From positions 1 to 64,000 of the forward strand of contig PGXB01000010.1 in the NCBI GenBank assembly GCA_002838945.1: a stretch of DNA of 64,000 bases. Reading direction: 5' to 3'. Numbering within the stretch: position 1 is the stretch's first letter; each line of letters opens with the position of its first letter. Under the pieces are notes generated by a model. That model searched no databases and was not told the origin of the DNA. It worked only from the letters and a program-made list of their open reading frames with translations. This DNA is from a candidate division Zixibacteria bacterium HGW-Zixibacteria-1. GTDB taxonomy: Bacteria; Zixibacteria; MSB-5A5; GN15; PGXB01. A program made the translations under genes and the position numbers. Of the stretch, positions 7,985 through 16,602 are shown in pieces.

Positions 7985-10483
7985 ATGAAGGCGATAATCA
8001 TGGCCGGGGGCTTTGGAACCAGGCTGCGACCGCTGACAATCAACGTCCCCAAGCCCATGGTTCCGATCGGGACCATTCCAATGATGGAGCATGTCGTTAA
8101 TCTGCTTAAGAAGAACGGCTTTACCGAGTTGGTATCTTTGTTGTTCTTCCAGGCGGAGGAGATAAAGAACCATTTCAATGACGGGCGCAAGTTCGGCGTT
8201 AAAATGGATTATTTGCAGCCCAATGAAGATTATGGGACAGCCGGCGCCGTGCGCTATGCCGACACATTTATCGATGAGACCGTTCTCGTAATTTCCGGCG
8301 ATGTTCTGACCGACTTCGATCTGGAGGGGACCATCCGGTGGCACCAGGAAAAGAATTCGGAGGCCACGATTCTATTGACGCGGGTCGAAAATCCGCTGCC
8401 TTATGGTATTGTGATTGTCAATGAAGAGGGAAAGATCGTCCGCTTTCTGGAAAAGCCGTCATGGGGCGAAGCTTTCTCCGATACTATCAATACCGGCATA
8501 TATATTCTTGAACCGCACACAGTAAGATTGATCCCGCCCAAAACCAATTTTGATTTTTCGCAAAACCTTTTCCCGCTGATGCTGTCAAAACAGATGGGCC
8601 TGTTCGGAATGATTACCGACGGCTATTGGAAGGATGTCGGCAATATCAATGAATACCGCCGGGCGCACGAGGACCTTCTCAGTGGGCAGATAAATCTTGA
8701 ACTGGGCATGAGACGGCAGAATCATGGCGAGGCGATGCTGCATCTGGGCCGGAATGTCCATCTTGGTGAAAATCTTAAGCTCGGGGGTGTTATTGTCTGC
8801 GGCGACAATGCGGTGATCGCCGACGGGGCCAAAATCGAGAATTCGGTTATCGGCGCGCGTACCAGAGTCGGCGAGGGCGCCGATATCAGCCGGTCGGTGA
8901 TCTGGTCCGATGTTCAGATAGGCGCCGAATCGCAGCTTACCAGCGCCATTGTATGTGACCGGGTGGCCATCGGGGAAAATGTTGCCCTGCTTGATGATGT
9001 TGTAGTTTCTGATGACAGCACGGTCGGCAACGGCGCCACCGTTAAAGCCAATTGCAAGATATGGCCCGGTAAAACGGTCGATGAGGGCGCCATTGTGTCA
9101 TTCTCACTGGTTTGGGGTGAAAAGTGGAACCGGGAGCTGTTTACGCAATCCAAAGTCACCGGTCTGGCCCTGACCGAAATAACGGCCGAAATGGCGGTCA
9201 AGCTGGGTGGTGCCTTCGGGGCCTATCTCGGTCAGGGAAAGCGGGTGGTAACCAGCCGTGATGCTTCGGATACCTCTCGTCTTCTCAAGCGCGGCTTGAT
9301 TGCCGGATTCCTGGCGGCCGGGGTCAACGCCGATGATTTGGGAATGCTGCCGATTCCGGTTGTCCGATATGCGCTCAGCAAGGGTGACTATGCGGCCGGA
9401 GTATATGTCAGGCACAATCCGACCGACCAAAATTTGATAGATTTCATTTTCTTTAACGGTGACGGGCTCGACATGCCCAGTGCCAATCTGAAAAAAGTGG
9501 AGCGTCTCTTTTTTGGCGAGGACTACCGAAGGGCCAGGCTGGATGAAATCGGACATCTTGATAATCCGCAGGGGATGCTGGAGCAGTATCGGGCCGATTT
9601 TATCGCGGCAATAAATCCGAGTGCCATCCGAAAAGCCGGCTTTAAGGTGGTTATCGATTATGCCAACGGCGGCGCCAGTGTCGTCTTCCCCACTATTTTT
9701 TCCCAACTGGGTATTAACCTGGTGGATCTCAATGCCTTTTTGAATCCAAGAAGTATTTCCCGCCATCCGGATGAACTGGTCCAGGCTATTGTCCAGCTCT
9801 CTTCGATTGTTCGGACGCTGCATTCGGATATCGGTTTTTTGATCAACCCGGCGGCCGAGAAGCTGACCGTGGTCGATGAAAATGGTTTCTTTATCGACAA
9901 CCAGCTGCTTCTGCTGCTGGTTACCGACCTGTTCCTGAGAACCCACACCGCCCATAGAATAGCCGTTCCGGTGGCGGCATCGATGGGTGTGGAGGAGATT
10001 GCCTCGAGGTATGGCATCGAAGTGATTAGGGTTCGGAATTCGCATCTGGCTATGATGGAGGCGCTGAAACAAAACAATGTCGATTTTGTCGGCGGCACTC
10101 TTGGCGGATTCATCTTCCCGGGGTTCCAGATGGGTTCCGATGCCATCCTGAACGCCGTTTATATCCTGGAAATGATGGCGAAGGAAAAGGTTCGCCTGGG
10201 CGAACTGCGGGGGCACTACGAAAAATACATCCGTAAATCGGTCAGTGTTCCCTGCCCCTGGGCCCAAAAAGGCAAGGTCATGCGCCGTCTGATCACCGAA
10301 ACCGAAACCAAGAATCGCCAGTTGATTGACGGTGTCAGGATTATTGAAAACGGCGGCTGGGTGCTGGTGGCTCCGGACAATCTGGCGGCCGCTTTTACGG
10401 TTCTGGCCGAATCGGAGTCGAAGGAATTTGTCGAGGAAACAATCGGTCATTACCGGACACTGGTGGAAAATGCCCAGGAGTAA
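7985..10483 (+). CDS. Mannose-1-phosphate guanylyltransferase-like enzyme fused to a degenerate phosphomannomutase domain
   Basis: The 832-residue protein has three parts. Residues 1-230 are a nucleotidyltransferase with the signature GGFGTRLRPLT and PKPM. Residues about 250-370 are hexapeptide repeats (left-handed beta helix). Residues about 380-830 have the phosphohexomutase fold. The first part should make an NDP-sugar, most likely GDP-mannose, feeding gmd and rmd at 39.6-41.6 kb. In the mutase part the serine of the usual TASHNP site is Arg476 (YVRHNP), the metal loop has become HSDIGFLINP, and the sugar and phosphate loops are also changed. I therefore expect no mutase activity and possibly a regulatory role. 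GGAGA precedes the ATG. Nucleotide specificity is inferred from the family. Confidence 0.85.
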   Translation: MKAIIMAGGFGTRLRPLTINVPKPMVPIGTIPMMEHVVNLLKKNGFTELVSLLFFQAEEIKNHFNDGRKFGVKMDYLQPNEDYGTAGAVRYADTFIDETVLVISGDVLTDFDLEGTIRWHQEKNSEATILLTRVENPLPYGIVIVNEEGKIVRFLEKPSWGEAFSDTINTGIYILEPHTVRLIPPKTNFDFSQNLFPLMLSKQMGLFGMITDGYWKDVGNINEYRRAHEDLLSGQINLELGMRRQNHGEAMLHLGRNVHLGENLKLGGVIVCGDNAVIADGAKIENSVIGARTRVGEGADISRSVIWSDVQIGAESQLTSAIVCDRVAIGENVALLDDVVVSDDSTVGNGATVKANCKIWPGKTVDEGAIVSFSLVWGEKWNRELFTQSKVTGLALTEITAEMAVKLGGAFGAYLGQGKRVVTSRDASDTSRLLKRGLIAGFLAAGVNADDLGMLPIPVVRYALSKGDYAAGVYVRHNPTDQNLIDFIFFNGDGLDMPSANLKKVERLFFGEDYRRARLDEIGHLDNPQGMLEQYRADFIAAINPSAIRKAGFKVVIDYANGGASVVFPTIFSQLGINLVDLNAFLNPRSISRHPDELVQAIVQLSSIVRTLHSDIGFLINPAAEKLTVVDENGFFIDNQLLLLLVTDLFLRTHTAHRIAVPVAASMGVEEIASRYGIEVIRVRNSHLAMMEALKQNNVDFVGGTLGGFIFPGFQMGSDAILNAVYILEMMAKEKVRLGELRGHYEKYIRKSVSVPCPWAQKGKVMRRLITETETKNRQLIDGVRIIENGGWVLVAPDNLAAAFTVLAESESKEFVEETIGHYRTLVENAQE

Positions 10484-10810
10484 AGTCTCTATAATTGCAA
10501 AGCGCCGACCGCAATCCCCGTCGGTCGGCGCCTTGTAGGCAATAGGTTGGGAATCAATTGCTCTTAAGCTGTTCTATTTGCTAATTGCGCCTTCTGTTTT
10601 TTTATACTGCCGGATTTCATATAATGTTTCATTTTTCCGCAAAAAATTTTGAATCTATTTCAATAATATTTTAAGGAGGGGGCCAAGACCTCTTTGAATT
10701 TCCTTGATTTATCGCCGACTATAAAATAATATAAGGCTCTTGATTAAGATTTTCCGACGCCGGAGCGTAGTTCGTTTTATATTATATAATTGTTACCGCT
10801 GGAGGATGTA
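10484..10810. other. 327-bp intergenic region before asnS
   Basis: The region starts with a 9-base-stem hairpin (10502-10531) and is then AT-rich. A weak promoter-like pair, TTGATT with TAATAT 17 bases later, lies near 10703-10731. GGAGG precedes the asnS ATG. I see no gene in it. Confidence 0.5.
10502..10531 (+). terminator. Hairpin after the guanylyltransferase gene, poor U-tract
   Basis: Nine-base arms GCGCCGACC and GGTCGGCGC enclose a 12-base loop, starting 19 bases after the stop codon. The following bases are CTTGTAGG rather than a T-run, so it may be a weak or factor-assisted terminator or a 3'-end protecting structure. Confidence 0.4.
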
Positions 10811-12205
10811 ATGGACTATTTCAAACGGACCAGGGTTGCTAAAATCCTCGTCGAAGATTCGGTCGCGACCGGCCAGGATTTGATTATTCTGGGCTGGGTC
10901 AGGACGATTCGTGAATCGAGCAATGTCGCTTTTATCGAAATCAATGACGGCTCCTGCATGAATAATCTCCAGGCGGTGATTAATAATCCGAAAGATTTTC
11001 CGGTCCTGAAGGATATCCTGACCGGCGCGGCGATTCGGGCCGAAGGAAAACTTATCGAATCGCCGGCCAAAGGGCAAAAATATGACTTTGTGGTCGAAAA
11101 GCTGGCCTTAGTCGGTCCGGCCGACCAGACCTACCCCCTGCAGAAAAAGCGGCACTCCTTCGAATACCTGCGGGAAATCGCCCATTTACGGATGCGCACC
11201 AATACCCTTGGGGCGGTCAACCGGGTACGTTCCAGTATTGCTTATGCGGTACATAAGTTCTTTCAGGACAGGGGTTTTTATTATATTCATACGCCGGTTA
11301 TTACCGCCTCGGATACTGAGGGTGTGGGCGATATGTTCCGCGTGACCACTTTCGAGTTGAATAAGGCTCCGGTTGTTGACGGCGGGGTAAATTTCAATGA
11401 AGACTTTTTTGCCGCCGAGACTTATTTGACCGTTTCGGGCCAGCTTGAGGCCGAAGTGGCGGCCCAGGCGCTGGGCGATGTTTACACGTTCGGGCCGACC
11501 TTCCGGGCCGAAAACTCGAATACGGCCAGGCACGCGTCGGAATTCTGGATGATCGAACCGGAAATGGCTTTCTGCGATTTGCAGGGTGATATGGAGATTG
11601 CGGTCGATTTCCTGAAATATCTGTTCCGCTGGGCGCTCGAGAAATGCGCCTCGGACATGACCTTTTTCAACCAGTGGGTCGACAAGGGTTTGATCGAGCG
11701 GCTTGAGCATGTGGTCAACTCCGATTTCGAGAAACTGCCATACACCGAAGCCATCAAAATCCTCGAGAAATCGGGCGAGAAGTTCGAGTTCCCGGTCGGC
11801 TGGGGTGTGGATATGCAGTCGGAGCATGAGCGGTATCTGACCGAGAAGGTCTTCAAGAAACCGGTCATCGTTTTCGATTATCCCAAAAAGATCAAGGCGT
11901 TCTATATGCGGGTCAATGATGACGGGAAAACGGTCGGGGCGATGGATGTGCTGGTGCCGAAAATCGGCGAGATTATCGGCGGCTCGCAGCGCGAGGAGCG
12001 TTATGATGTCCTGCTGGCGCATATGCAGGAAAAGGGGATGAACACGGCGCTTTACGACTGGTATCTGGATTTGCGCAAGTATGGCACGACACCGCACTCC
12101 GGATTCGGGCTTGGTTTTGACCGGACCTTAATGTATATTACCGGCATGGCGAATATCCGGGATGTTTCGCCGTTCCCGCGTGTCCCGCGTTGGGCGAAGT
12201 TTTAG
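10811..12205 (+). CDS. asnS: Asparaginyl-tRNA synthetase
   Basis: Charges tRNA-Asn with asparagine in the cytoplasm. The 464-residue protein begins with an OB-fold anticodon-binding domain (about 1-110) and continues with the class II catalytic core, including [21 protein letters not shown] (motif 2 region, shown here in part) and the C-terminal motif 3 [10 protein letters not shown]. The serine-to-alanine pattern around FRAENSNT is the AsnS rather than AspS form. I start at ATG 10811, which has GGAGG upstream, rather than at an in-frame TTG 21 bases earlier. A strong terminator follows. Confidence 0.95.
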   Translation: MDYFKRTRVAKILVEDSVATGQDLIILGWVRTIRESSNVAFIEINDGSCMNNLQAVINNPKDFPVLKDILTGAAIRAEGKLIESPAKGQKYDFVVEKLALVGPADQTYPLQKKRHSFEYLREIAHLRMRTNTLGAVNRVRSSIAYAVHKFFQDRGFYYIHTPVITASDTEGVGDMFRVTTFELNKAPVVDGGVNFNEDFFAAETYLTVSGQLEAEVAAQALGDVYTFGPTFRAENSNTARHASEFWMIEPEMAFCDLQGDMEIAVDFLKYLFRWALEKCASDMTFFNQWVDKGLIERLEHVVNSDFEKLPYTEAIKILEKSGEKFEFPVGWGVDMQSEHERYLTEKVFKKPVIVFDYPKKIKAFYMRVNDDGKTVGAMDVLVPKIGEIIGGSQREERYDVLLAHMQEKGMNTALYDWYLDLRKYGTTPHSGFGLGFDRTLMYITGMANIRDVSPFPRVPRWAKF

Positions 12206-12243
12206 AAATTCTAACAGTCGAAAAATTGTCTCGAGAAAAAGCG

Positions 12244-12284
12244 CACCGCCGCCGGGGTAATCCCCCGGCGGTGTTAAGTTTTTT
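12244..12284 (+). terminator. Intrinsic terminator after asnS
   Basis: A long GC-rich hairpin, CACCGCCGCCGGGG paired with CCCCCGGCGGTG around TAAT, is followed within six bases by six T. It starts 39 bases after the asnS stop codon. Confidence 0.85.
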
Positions 12285-12310
12285 GGCAGAATGTGGCAGC
12301 TACTTTGCCC

Positions 12311-12338
12311 TTGTCAAATCCGAAAAATTGACGATATT
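12311..12338 (+). promoter_or_regulatory. Possible promoter for the repeat surface protein
   Basis: TTGTCA (12311-12316) and GATATT (12333-12338) are separated by 16 bases, the spacing seen in the better promoters of this window. The position, between the asnS terminator and the next ATG, fits. Confidence 0.35.
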
Positions 12339-12389
12339 AGAATAAGTACCAGGGAAATCAAAAACCAACTATAAATTCGGGAGCCGAGC

Positions 12390-14669
12390 ATGCTCAACGC
12401 GAAATTGCACCAGTGTATTCTATGCACTTTGATATTGCTCACGATAGTAATATCGCTGTCGGCCGAAGTGCCGCAATTTATCAATTACCAGGGGCGGCTG
12501 ACCGACCCAGGCGGCGACCCGGTTGCCGACGGGCCGTACCTGATTAAGTTCAAAATTTACGGTTCGGAGGCCGGCAATGATTCCTTGTGGTCATCCGGGT
12601 TCCAGGCTGTCACCGTCAGCAACGGCCTGTTTAGTTACAAATTGGGCACAAGCGTCCCGCTTCCTGCCGATATATTCGGGCCCGGCAGCGATCCGTTTCT
12701 TGGAATAACGATAGGGACCGATGCCGAAGTCACGCCGCGGACAGCGATCACGTCAGCGGCCTTCGCCTGGCACGCCAATTCATCGGACACTAGTCAATTT
12801 GCGACTACAGTGACCGATGGCAGCATCACCAATGCCAAACTTGCTACGGATGCCGTCACGCAGGAAAAAATTGACGACAATTCCATTCATTCGGCCCATA
12901 TACAAAATCATTCAATTCTACTTGAAGACCTTAACCAGAACGGCGCGACGACAAATCAGATTATCAGGTGGGACGGTTCGGCCTGGGTGGTTTCCGATGA
13001 TGCAGCCGGATCCGGAGATATCACCGGTGTCACGGCCGGCAGCGGTTTGACGGGCGGCGGCTCATCCGGTGATGTCACAATATCGGTCGGTTCAAATGCA
13101 ATAAACTCCTCTCATATCGGCACCGCCGCAGTGGGATGGGATGAGATCGCCAACAGCGTTATTACATCAGAAAAAATAAACAACAACGCGGTTACAACAG
13201 CTAAAATCGCCGATTTCGCCGTCACGACCGGAAAGATTGCCTATAATTCCATAGTTGGAAATCATATAGTCACGAATGCTGTTGGGTCAGATGCAATTGC
13301 TGATAATGCCGTAGGTTCTTCCGAGATCGCCAATTTCGCCGTCACGACCGGAAAGATTGCCTATAATTCCATAGTTGGAAGTCATATAGTCACGAATGCT
13401 GTTGGGTCAGATGCAATTGCTGATGGTGCCATTACTTCAGGAAAAATTTATACAGGCGCCGTTACGGATGTCAAGATTGCATCCAACGCGGTTACAACAG
13501 CTAAAATCGCCAACTCCAGTGTTACTTCAGATAAAATTGTCAGTGACGCAGTTACAGCCGTGAAGATTGCCGCCGATGCTGTCGGTATTTCCGAAATTAC
13601 CACAAGTGCCGTGGGATCAGATGAAATTGTAGATAATTCCATTACAAACTTGGATATAAACACCATGGCTGACATTGCAACAACAAAAATCTATGGAACT
13701 GCCGTCAATTTCAGCTCAACTCAGTCAATCTGGGGAAATAAGACTTTTCATGATTTTCATCTTGGCGATAGCGTCTTGACTGCAGACGACGTCGGTATTG
13801 TCATTGGAACCGTCACAGAGACGGCCCCTTCGTATACAAACCTGCTGAATGTCAGTAGACACTTTTCTACATCATCCGTCAGAAATGGAATTAATTGTGC
13901 TATTGTGAACCCTAGCACCGGCACTTTGTTTGCTGTCAGAGGACAGTGCACAGGTGAAGGCGATCGCTATGGAGTTTATGGATATGTTACAAGTTGGGGG
14001 GTTAATCAATCTGGCGCTGCTTACGGCGTTTATGGCGCAAGTAGTTATGGGGTGAATGGCTATGGCGGTTATTTTTCTGCCACTAATGCCACGAATAAGT
14101 ATGGAGTTTATGGCAGCTGTGGCGTCAGCAACGGTAATTATGGCGCATACTTCTATGGCAATGTAGATATAACAGGTGGGTATACTAAAGCCTCCGGCGC
14201 ATTTAAGATCGACCATCCTCAGGATCCGGAAAATATGTATTTAATGCATGCCGATGTTTCTTCACCGGAAATGAAAAATGTCTATGACGGTGTCGCCGAG
14301 CTTGATGCCAACGGTGAGGCGACCGTCGAGATGCCGTCATATTTCGAATCGCTGAATGAAAGTTATCGGTATCAATTGACACCGATTGGATCACCGATGC
14401 CTGATTTATATGTTTCTCAAAAAGTTAAAGATAATCATTTTATGATTTCGGGCGGCAAGCCGTTTATGGAAGTCTCCTGGCAGGTAACCGGCATCCGCAA
14501 AGACGCCTTTGCTAAATCACAATCTTTTGAAGTAGAATCAACCAAAGTTGCCAATGAACGGGGACTATATCAAAACCCGGAGCTGTTCGGCTATGGCATC
14601 GAAAAAGCGGTCGATTATGAAAATCATAAGATTAAGCCGCAGGAAATAACGGCAGAAACCGAAGAGTAA
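12390..14669 (+). CDS. Secreted surface protein with decapeptide repeats
   Basis: The 759-residue protein has a signal peptide (cleavage near LSAEVP), then an N-terminal domain with INYQGRLTDPGGDPVADGPY and LWSS, a module seen in many secreted proteins of FCB-type bacteria. About 23 decapeptide units of the pattern A-V-T-x-x-K-I-x-x-x follow (residues 145-184 and 237-426), then a Gly/Tyr-rich stretch with repeated GVYG, and a C-terminal domain (about 595-740) with DHPQDPENMYLMH. The repeats resemble shaft sequences of trimeric fibres. The protein is probably an extracellular appendage or adhesin; its partner is unknown. A strong terminator follows, so it is likely monocistronic. Confidence 0.75.
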   Translation: MLNAKLHQCILCTLILLTIVISLSAEVPQFINYQGRLTDPGGDPVADGPYLIKFKIYGSEAGNDSLWSSGFQAVTVSNGLFSYKLGTSVPLPADIFGPGSDPFLGITIGTDAEVTPRTAITSAAFAWHANSSDTSQFATTVTDGSITNAKLATDAVTQEKIDDNSIHSAHIQNHSILLEDLNQNGATTNQIIRWDGSAWVVSDDAAGSGDITGVTAGSGLTGGGSSGDVTISVGSNAINSSHIGTAAVGWDEIANSVITSEKINNNAVTTAKIADFAVTTGKIAYNSIVGNHIVTNAVGSDAIADNAVGSSEIANFAVTTGKIAYNSIVGSHIVTNAVGSDAIADGAITSGKIYTGAVTDVKIASNAVTTAKIANSSVTSDKIVSDAVTAVKIAADAVGISEITTSAVGSDEIVDNSITNLDINTMADIATTKIYGTAVNFSSTQSIWGNKTFHDFHLGDSVLTADDVGIVIGTVTETAPSYTNLLNVSRHFSTSSVRNGINCAIVNPSTGTLFAVRGQCTGEGDRYGVYGYVTSWGVNQSGAAYGVYGASSYGVNGYGGYFSATNATNKYGVYGSCGVSNGNYGAYFYGNVDITGGYTKASGAFKIDHPQDPENMYLMHADVSSPEMKNVYDGVAELDANGEATVEMPSYFESLNESYRYQLTPIGSPMPDLYVSQKVKDNHFMISGGKPFMEVSWQVTGIRKDAFAKSQSFEVESTKVANERGLYQNPELFGYGIEKAVDYENHKIKPQEITAETEE
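12822..12941 (+). repeat. First block of decapeptide-coding repeats (4 units)
   Basis: Four consecutive 30-base units encode SITNAKLATD, AVTQEKIDDN, SIHSAHIQNH and SILLEDLNQN. They match the pattern of the larger block at 13098-13667 from which they are separated by about 50 residues of a different kind. Confidence 0.6.
13098..13667 (+). repeat. Main block of decapeptide-coding repeats (about 19 units of 30 bp)
   Basis: Nineteen in-register 30-base units encode decapeptides such as AVTTAKIADF, AVTTGKIAYN, SIVGNHIVTN and AVGSDAIADN with no insertions between them. Within the block about 110 bases starting at 13207 recur almost exactly at 13327, a period of 120 bases or four units. Confidence 0.8.
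13207..13437 (+). repeat. 120-bp near-identical tandem direct repeat
   Basis: Positions 13207-13317 and 13327-13437 are almost identical, with only a few mismatches. This suggests recent unequal recombination or slippage that added four decapeptide units. Confidence 0.85.
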
Positions 14670-14692
14670 TCATTATTAATAATATTTTATGT

Positions 14693-14727
14693 CAGGAGCG
14701 CCGATCATGGCGCTCCTGAATTTTTTT
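14693..14727 (+). terminator. Intrinsic terminator after the repeat surface protein
   Basis: Perfect ten-base arms CAGGAGCGCC and GGCGCTCCTG around a six-base loop are followed by AATTTTTTT. Confidence 0.9.
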
Positions 14728-14745
14728 GCGTATCATTGGAAATAG

Positions 14746-15336
14746 ATGATTAAAGAGCCTGATAATATGGCTATTCAAATAGACAGAATCGGACCGGACA
14801 GGTACTCGCTTTACAGCAGCATCCCCAGTCGCTTTCTGGTGGAGTCGATTTACCGGGTGGATGAAATTGACCATGGTCTTGGTGGTTTTCGACTCGTGGA
14901 AGAAAAGGTCGATATGCCGTACCTCAAAGATTATGACGCCGGTGGCGGCGATGTCATCTCGGCCTGGGCAAAGGAGTTTGATCCGGCAGACTGGGGCATA
15001 TTTTTGGCGCGCGATGGCGATGTTCCGGTCGGCGGTGCGGCGGTGGCCATTAATGCCGACATCTACCCGCTCGATAAATTCCAAAGAACAGATATGGCGG
15101 TCTTATGGGATATTCGGATTGATCAAAAGGTGCGCGGAAACGGTATCGGCCGAAAATTATTCCTCCATGCGGCTGATTGGGCAAAGGCGAAAGGGTTTGG
15201 CCAGTTGGGCATGGAGACCCAGAATGTTAATGTTCCCGCATGTAAATTCTATGCCCGGATGGGCTGCAGGCTGGGCGCGATTCATCGCTTTGGCTACGCC
15301 GGCTGCCCACGAAGCAATGCTTCTCTGGTATTATGA
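14746..15336 (+). CDS. GNAT-family N-acetyltransferase with a frameshifted C-terminus
   Basis: The 196-residue protein has the acetyl-CoA loop of the GNAT fold (IRIDQKVRGNGIGRKLF, about 124-140) and the later ETQNVNVPACKFYARMGC block. It would transfer an acetyl group from acetyl-CoA to an unknown amine. The current frame ends FGYAGCPRSNASLVL, unlike the family. The +1 frame over the same bases ends HEAMLLWYYEL, the usual GNAT ending of this subgroup, with a stop at 15341-15343. One extra base near 15298-15301 explains both. It is either a sequencing error or a real change to the last dozen residues. ATG 14767 is an alternative start. Confidence 0.75.
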   Translation: MIKEPDNMAIQIDRIGPDRYSLYSSIPSRFLVESIYRVDEIDHGLGGFRLVEEKVDMPYLKDYDAGGGDVISAWAKEFDPADWGIFLARDGDVPVGGAAVAINADIYPLDKFQRTDMAVLWDIRIDQKVRGNGIGRKLFLHAADWAKAKGFGQLGMETQNVNVPACKFYARMGCRLGAIHRFGYAGCPRSNASLVL

Positions 15337-15602
15337 ACTTTAGATAGTATTACTGATATATATTCAACTCTACTCCTCCACCGGCGCAGTGCCCCCCCCG
15401 GAGCCAAGACTATGGGTTGAATCCCATATTTTATTGATAATTCTGATATATAATTCTGGTTTTCAATCTCGCCCCAAAACCCGCTCGCCGTTAACCGTAA
15501 GAATGTCAACAGATTAAATAGGCATACTTTTGGGTAAATGATTTTGCCGTTCCGGCATCGAATATGCAATTAACCTCTGGCAAAAGAGGAGGATTCGTAT
15601 AT

Positions 15603-16001
15603 ATGAGACGGAATATAATATCAAACAGTGACGGTGTCAGTCTTCTGGAAGTTCTGATCGGGATGATTATTCTGGGGGTCGGGCTGATGGGTCTGGCGCC
15701 GATGGTGGTGGTATCGATTGAAGGTAATGTCATCTCGCGTGACAACTCCGTTGCCGCCAACCTTCTTAAACAGAAAGTGGAACATTTCGAGGGCCTCCAT
15801 ACCATGCCGACCGTCCCTTACATCGAAACGGAGACGGGCCTTCAAAGCATATATACGAGAACCACAAATATCCAGGATCATTCGGTCGATACGCTGATTC
15901 CGAACGGCGTTTATAAGATAGATGTTGTTGTCTCATGGACCGACAACCAGAACGTCCAGAGATCGAATCAGTATTCAACATATAAGGTCAAAAGTTCATA
16001 A
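15603..16001 (+). CDS. pilV: Minor type IV pilin, PilV-like
   Basis: The 133-residue protein has a class III prepilin N-terminus: short charged leader, then G-VSLLEVLIGMIILGVGLMG with Glu at position +5 of the mature chain. Prepilin peptidase would cut after the Gly. PilV-like minor pilins sit at the tip or prime assembly of type IV pili or related pseudopili. The ATG at 15603 has AGGAGGA ten bases upstream; an earlier in-frame ATG at 15564 would put extra residues before the leader. The gene is followed 16 bases later by the PilW-like gene. Confidence 0.85.
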   Translation: MRRNIISNSDGVSLLEVLIGMIILGVGLMGLAPMVVVSIEGNVISRDNSVAANLLKQKVEHFEGLHTMPTVPYIETETGLQSIYTRTTNIQDHSVDTLIPNGVYKIDVVVSWTDNQNVQRSNQYSTYKVKSS

Positions 16002-16017
16002 CAATGGAGTATGGCAG

Positions 16018-16590
16018 ATGAAGAAATTACGCAATAACAGAGGATACACGATTGCCGAGCTTTTGATCGCCATGTTTATTACGGGCGTTCTGGCGGCGGC
16101 AGGTTTCGAATTTTATATATCGATGCATAACCAGACGCTGGCCCAGGAAGAGATCTCCGACATGCAACAGGCCTCCCGGGCCAGCCTCCAGGATATCACC
16201 CGGACGCTGCGCATGGCCGGATATAAAGTGGGCGCTCATGCACCGTACCGAATCAACGGCGATTCATTATTGATATTCTACAGCGACACACAGCCGATCG
16301 ATACCATTATGTATTATCTCGAGGATTACACCAGTACTGAATTGCTGGCAATGCCCACCTTCCCTTCCGGCAGTTCGCCGCAAAAACTGATGAAAAAGGT
16401 CAACAGCGCCGCGGCGGAAGTCTTTGCGGACTGCATAACGGATGTCACTTTCACGGCCATCAATTCTTCTACGGTCCAGGTGACAATCGACATTCAGGCG
16501 GCCAAGCCGGATGAGGATTATGTTAATAATGGCGGGTACCGGACATACACGGCACTCGAAACGGTGAATTTAAGAAACGTTGCATTATAA
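16018..16590 (+). CDS. pilW: Minor type IV pilin, PilW-like
   Basis: The 190-residue protein begins with a prepilin signal RG-YTIAELLIAMFITGVLAAAG, with the conserved Glu at +5. It continues into a globular pilin domain with ISDMQQASRASLQDITRTLRMAGY, which is typical of PilW-like minor pilins. The start at 16018 has GGAG upstream and gives a leader of normal length. It lies between the PilV-like and PilX-like genes with 16- and 12-base gaps, so the three form one operon. Confidence 0.85.
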   Translation: MKKLRNNRGYTIAELLIAMFITGVLAAAGFEFYISMHNQTLAQEEISDMQQASRASLQDITRTLRMAGYKVGAHAPYRINGDSLLIFYSDTQPIDTIMYYLEDYTSTELLAMPTFPSGSSPQKLMKKVNSAAAEVFADCITDVTFTAINSSTVQVTIDIQAAKPDEDYVNNGGYRTYTALETVNLRNVAL

Positions 16591-16602
16591 AGGAAGGCGA
16601 AC

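Noticed and set aside
9104-10450. A 448-residue open frame on the minus strand
   Set aside because: It is antisense to the mutase part of the guanylyltransferase fusion. Codon bias of the real gene keeps the opposite frame open.
12390-14669. Phage tail-fibre gene, hence a prophage
   Set aside because: The decapeptide repeats resemble fibre shafts, but the N-terminus is a signal peptide and no other phage gene is near.
15337-15602. A cyclic-di-GMP riboswitch before the pilin operon
   Set aside because: Type IV pilin operons often have one, but I could not find the conserved core elements in the sequence. Only a C8 tract and a short inverted repeat are present.
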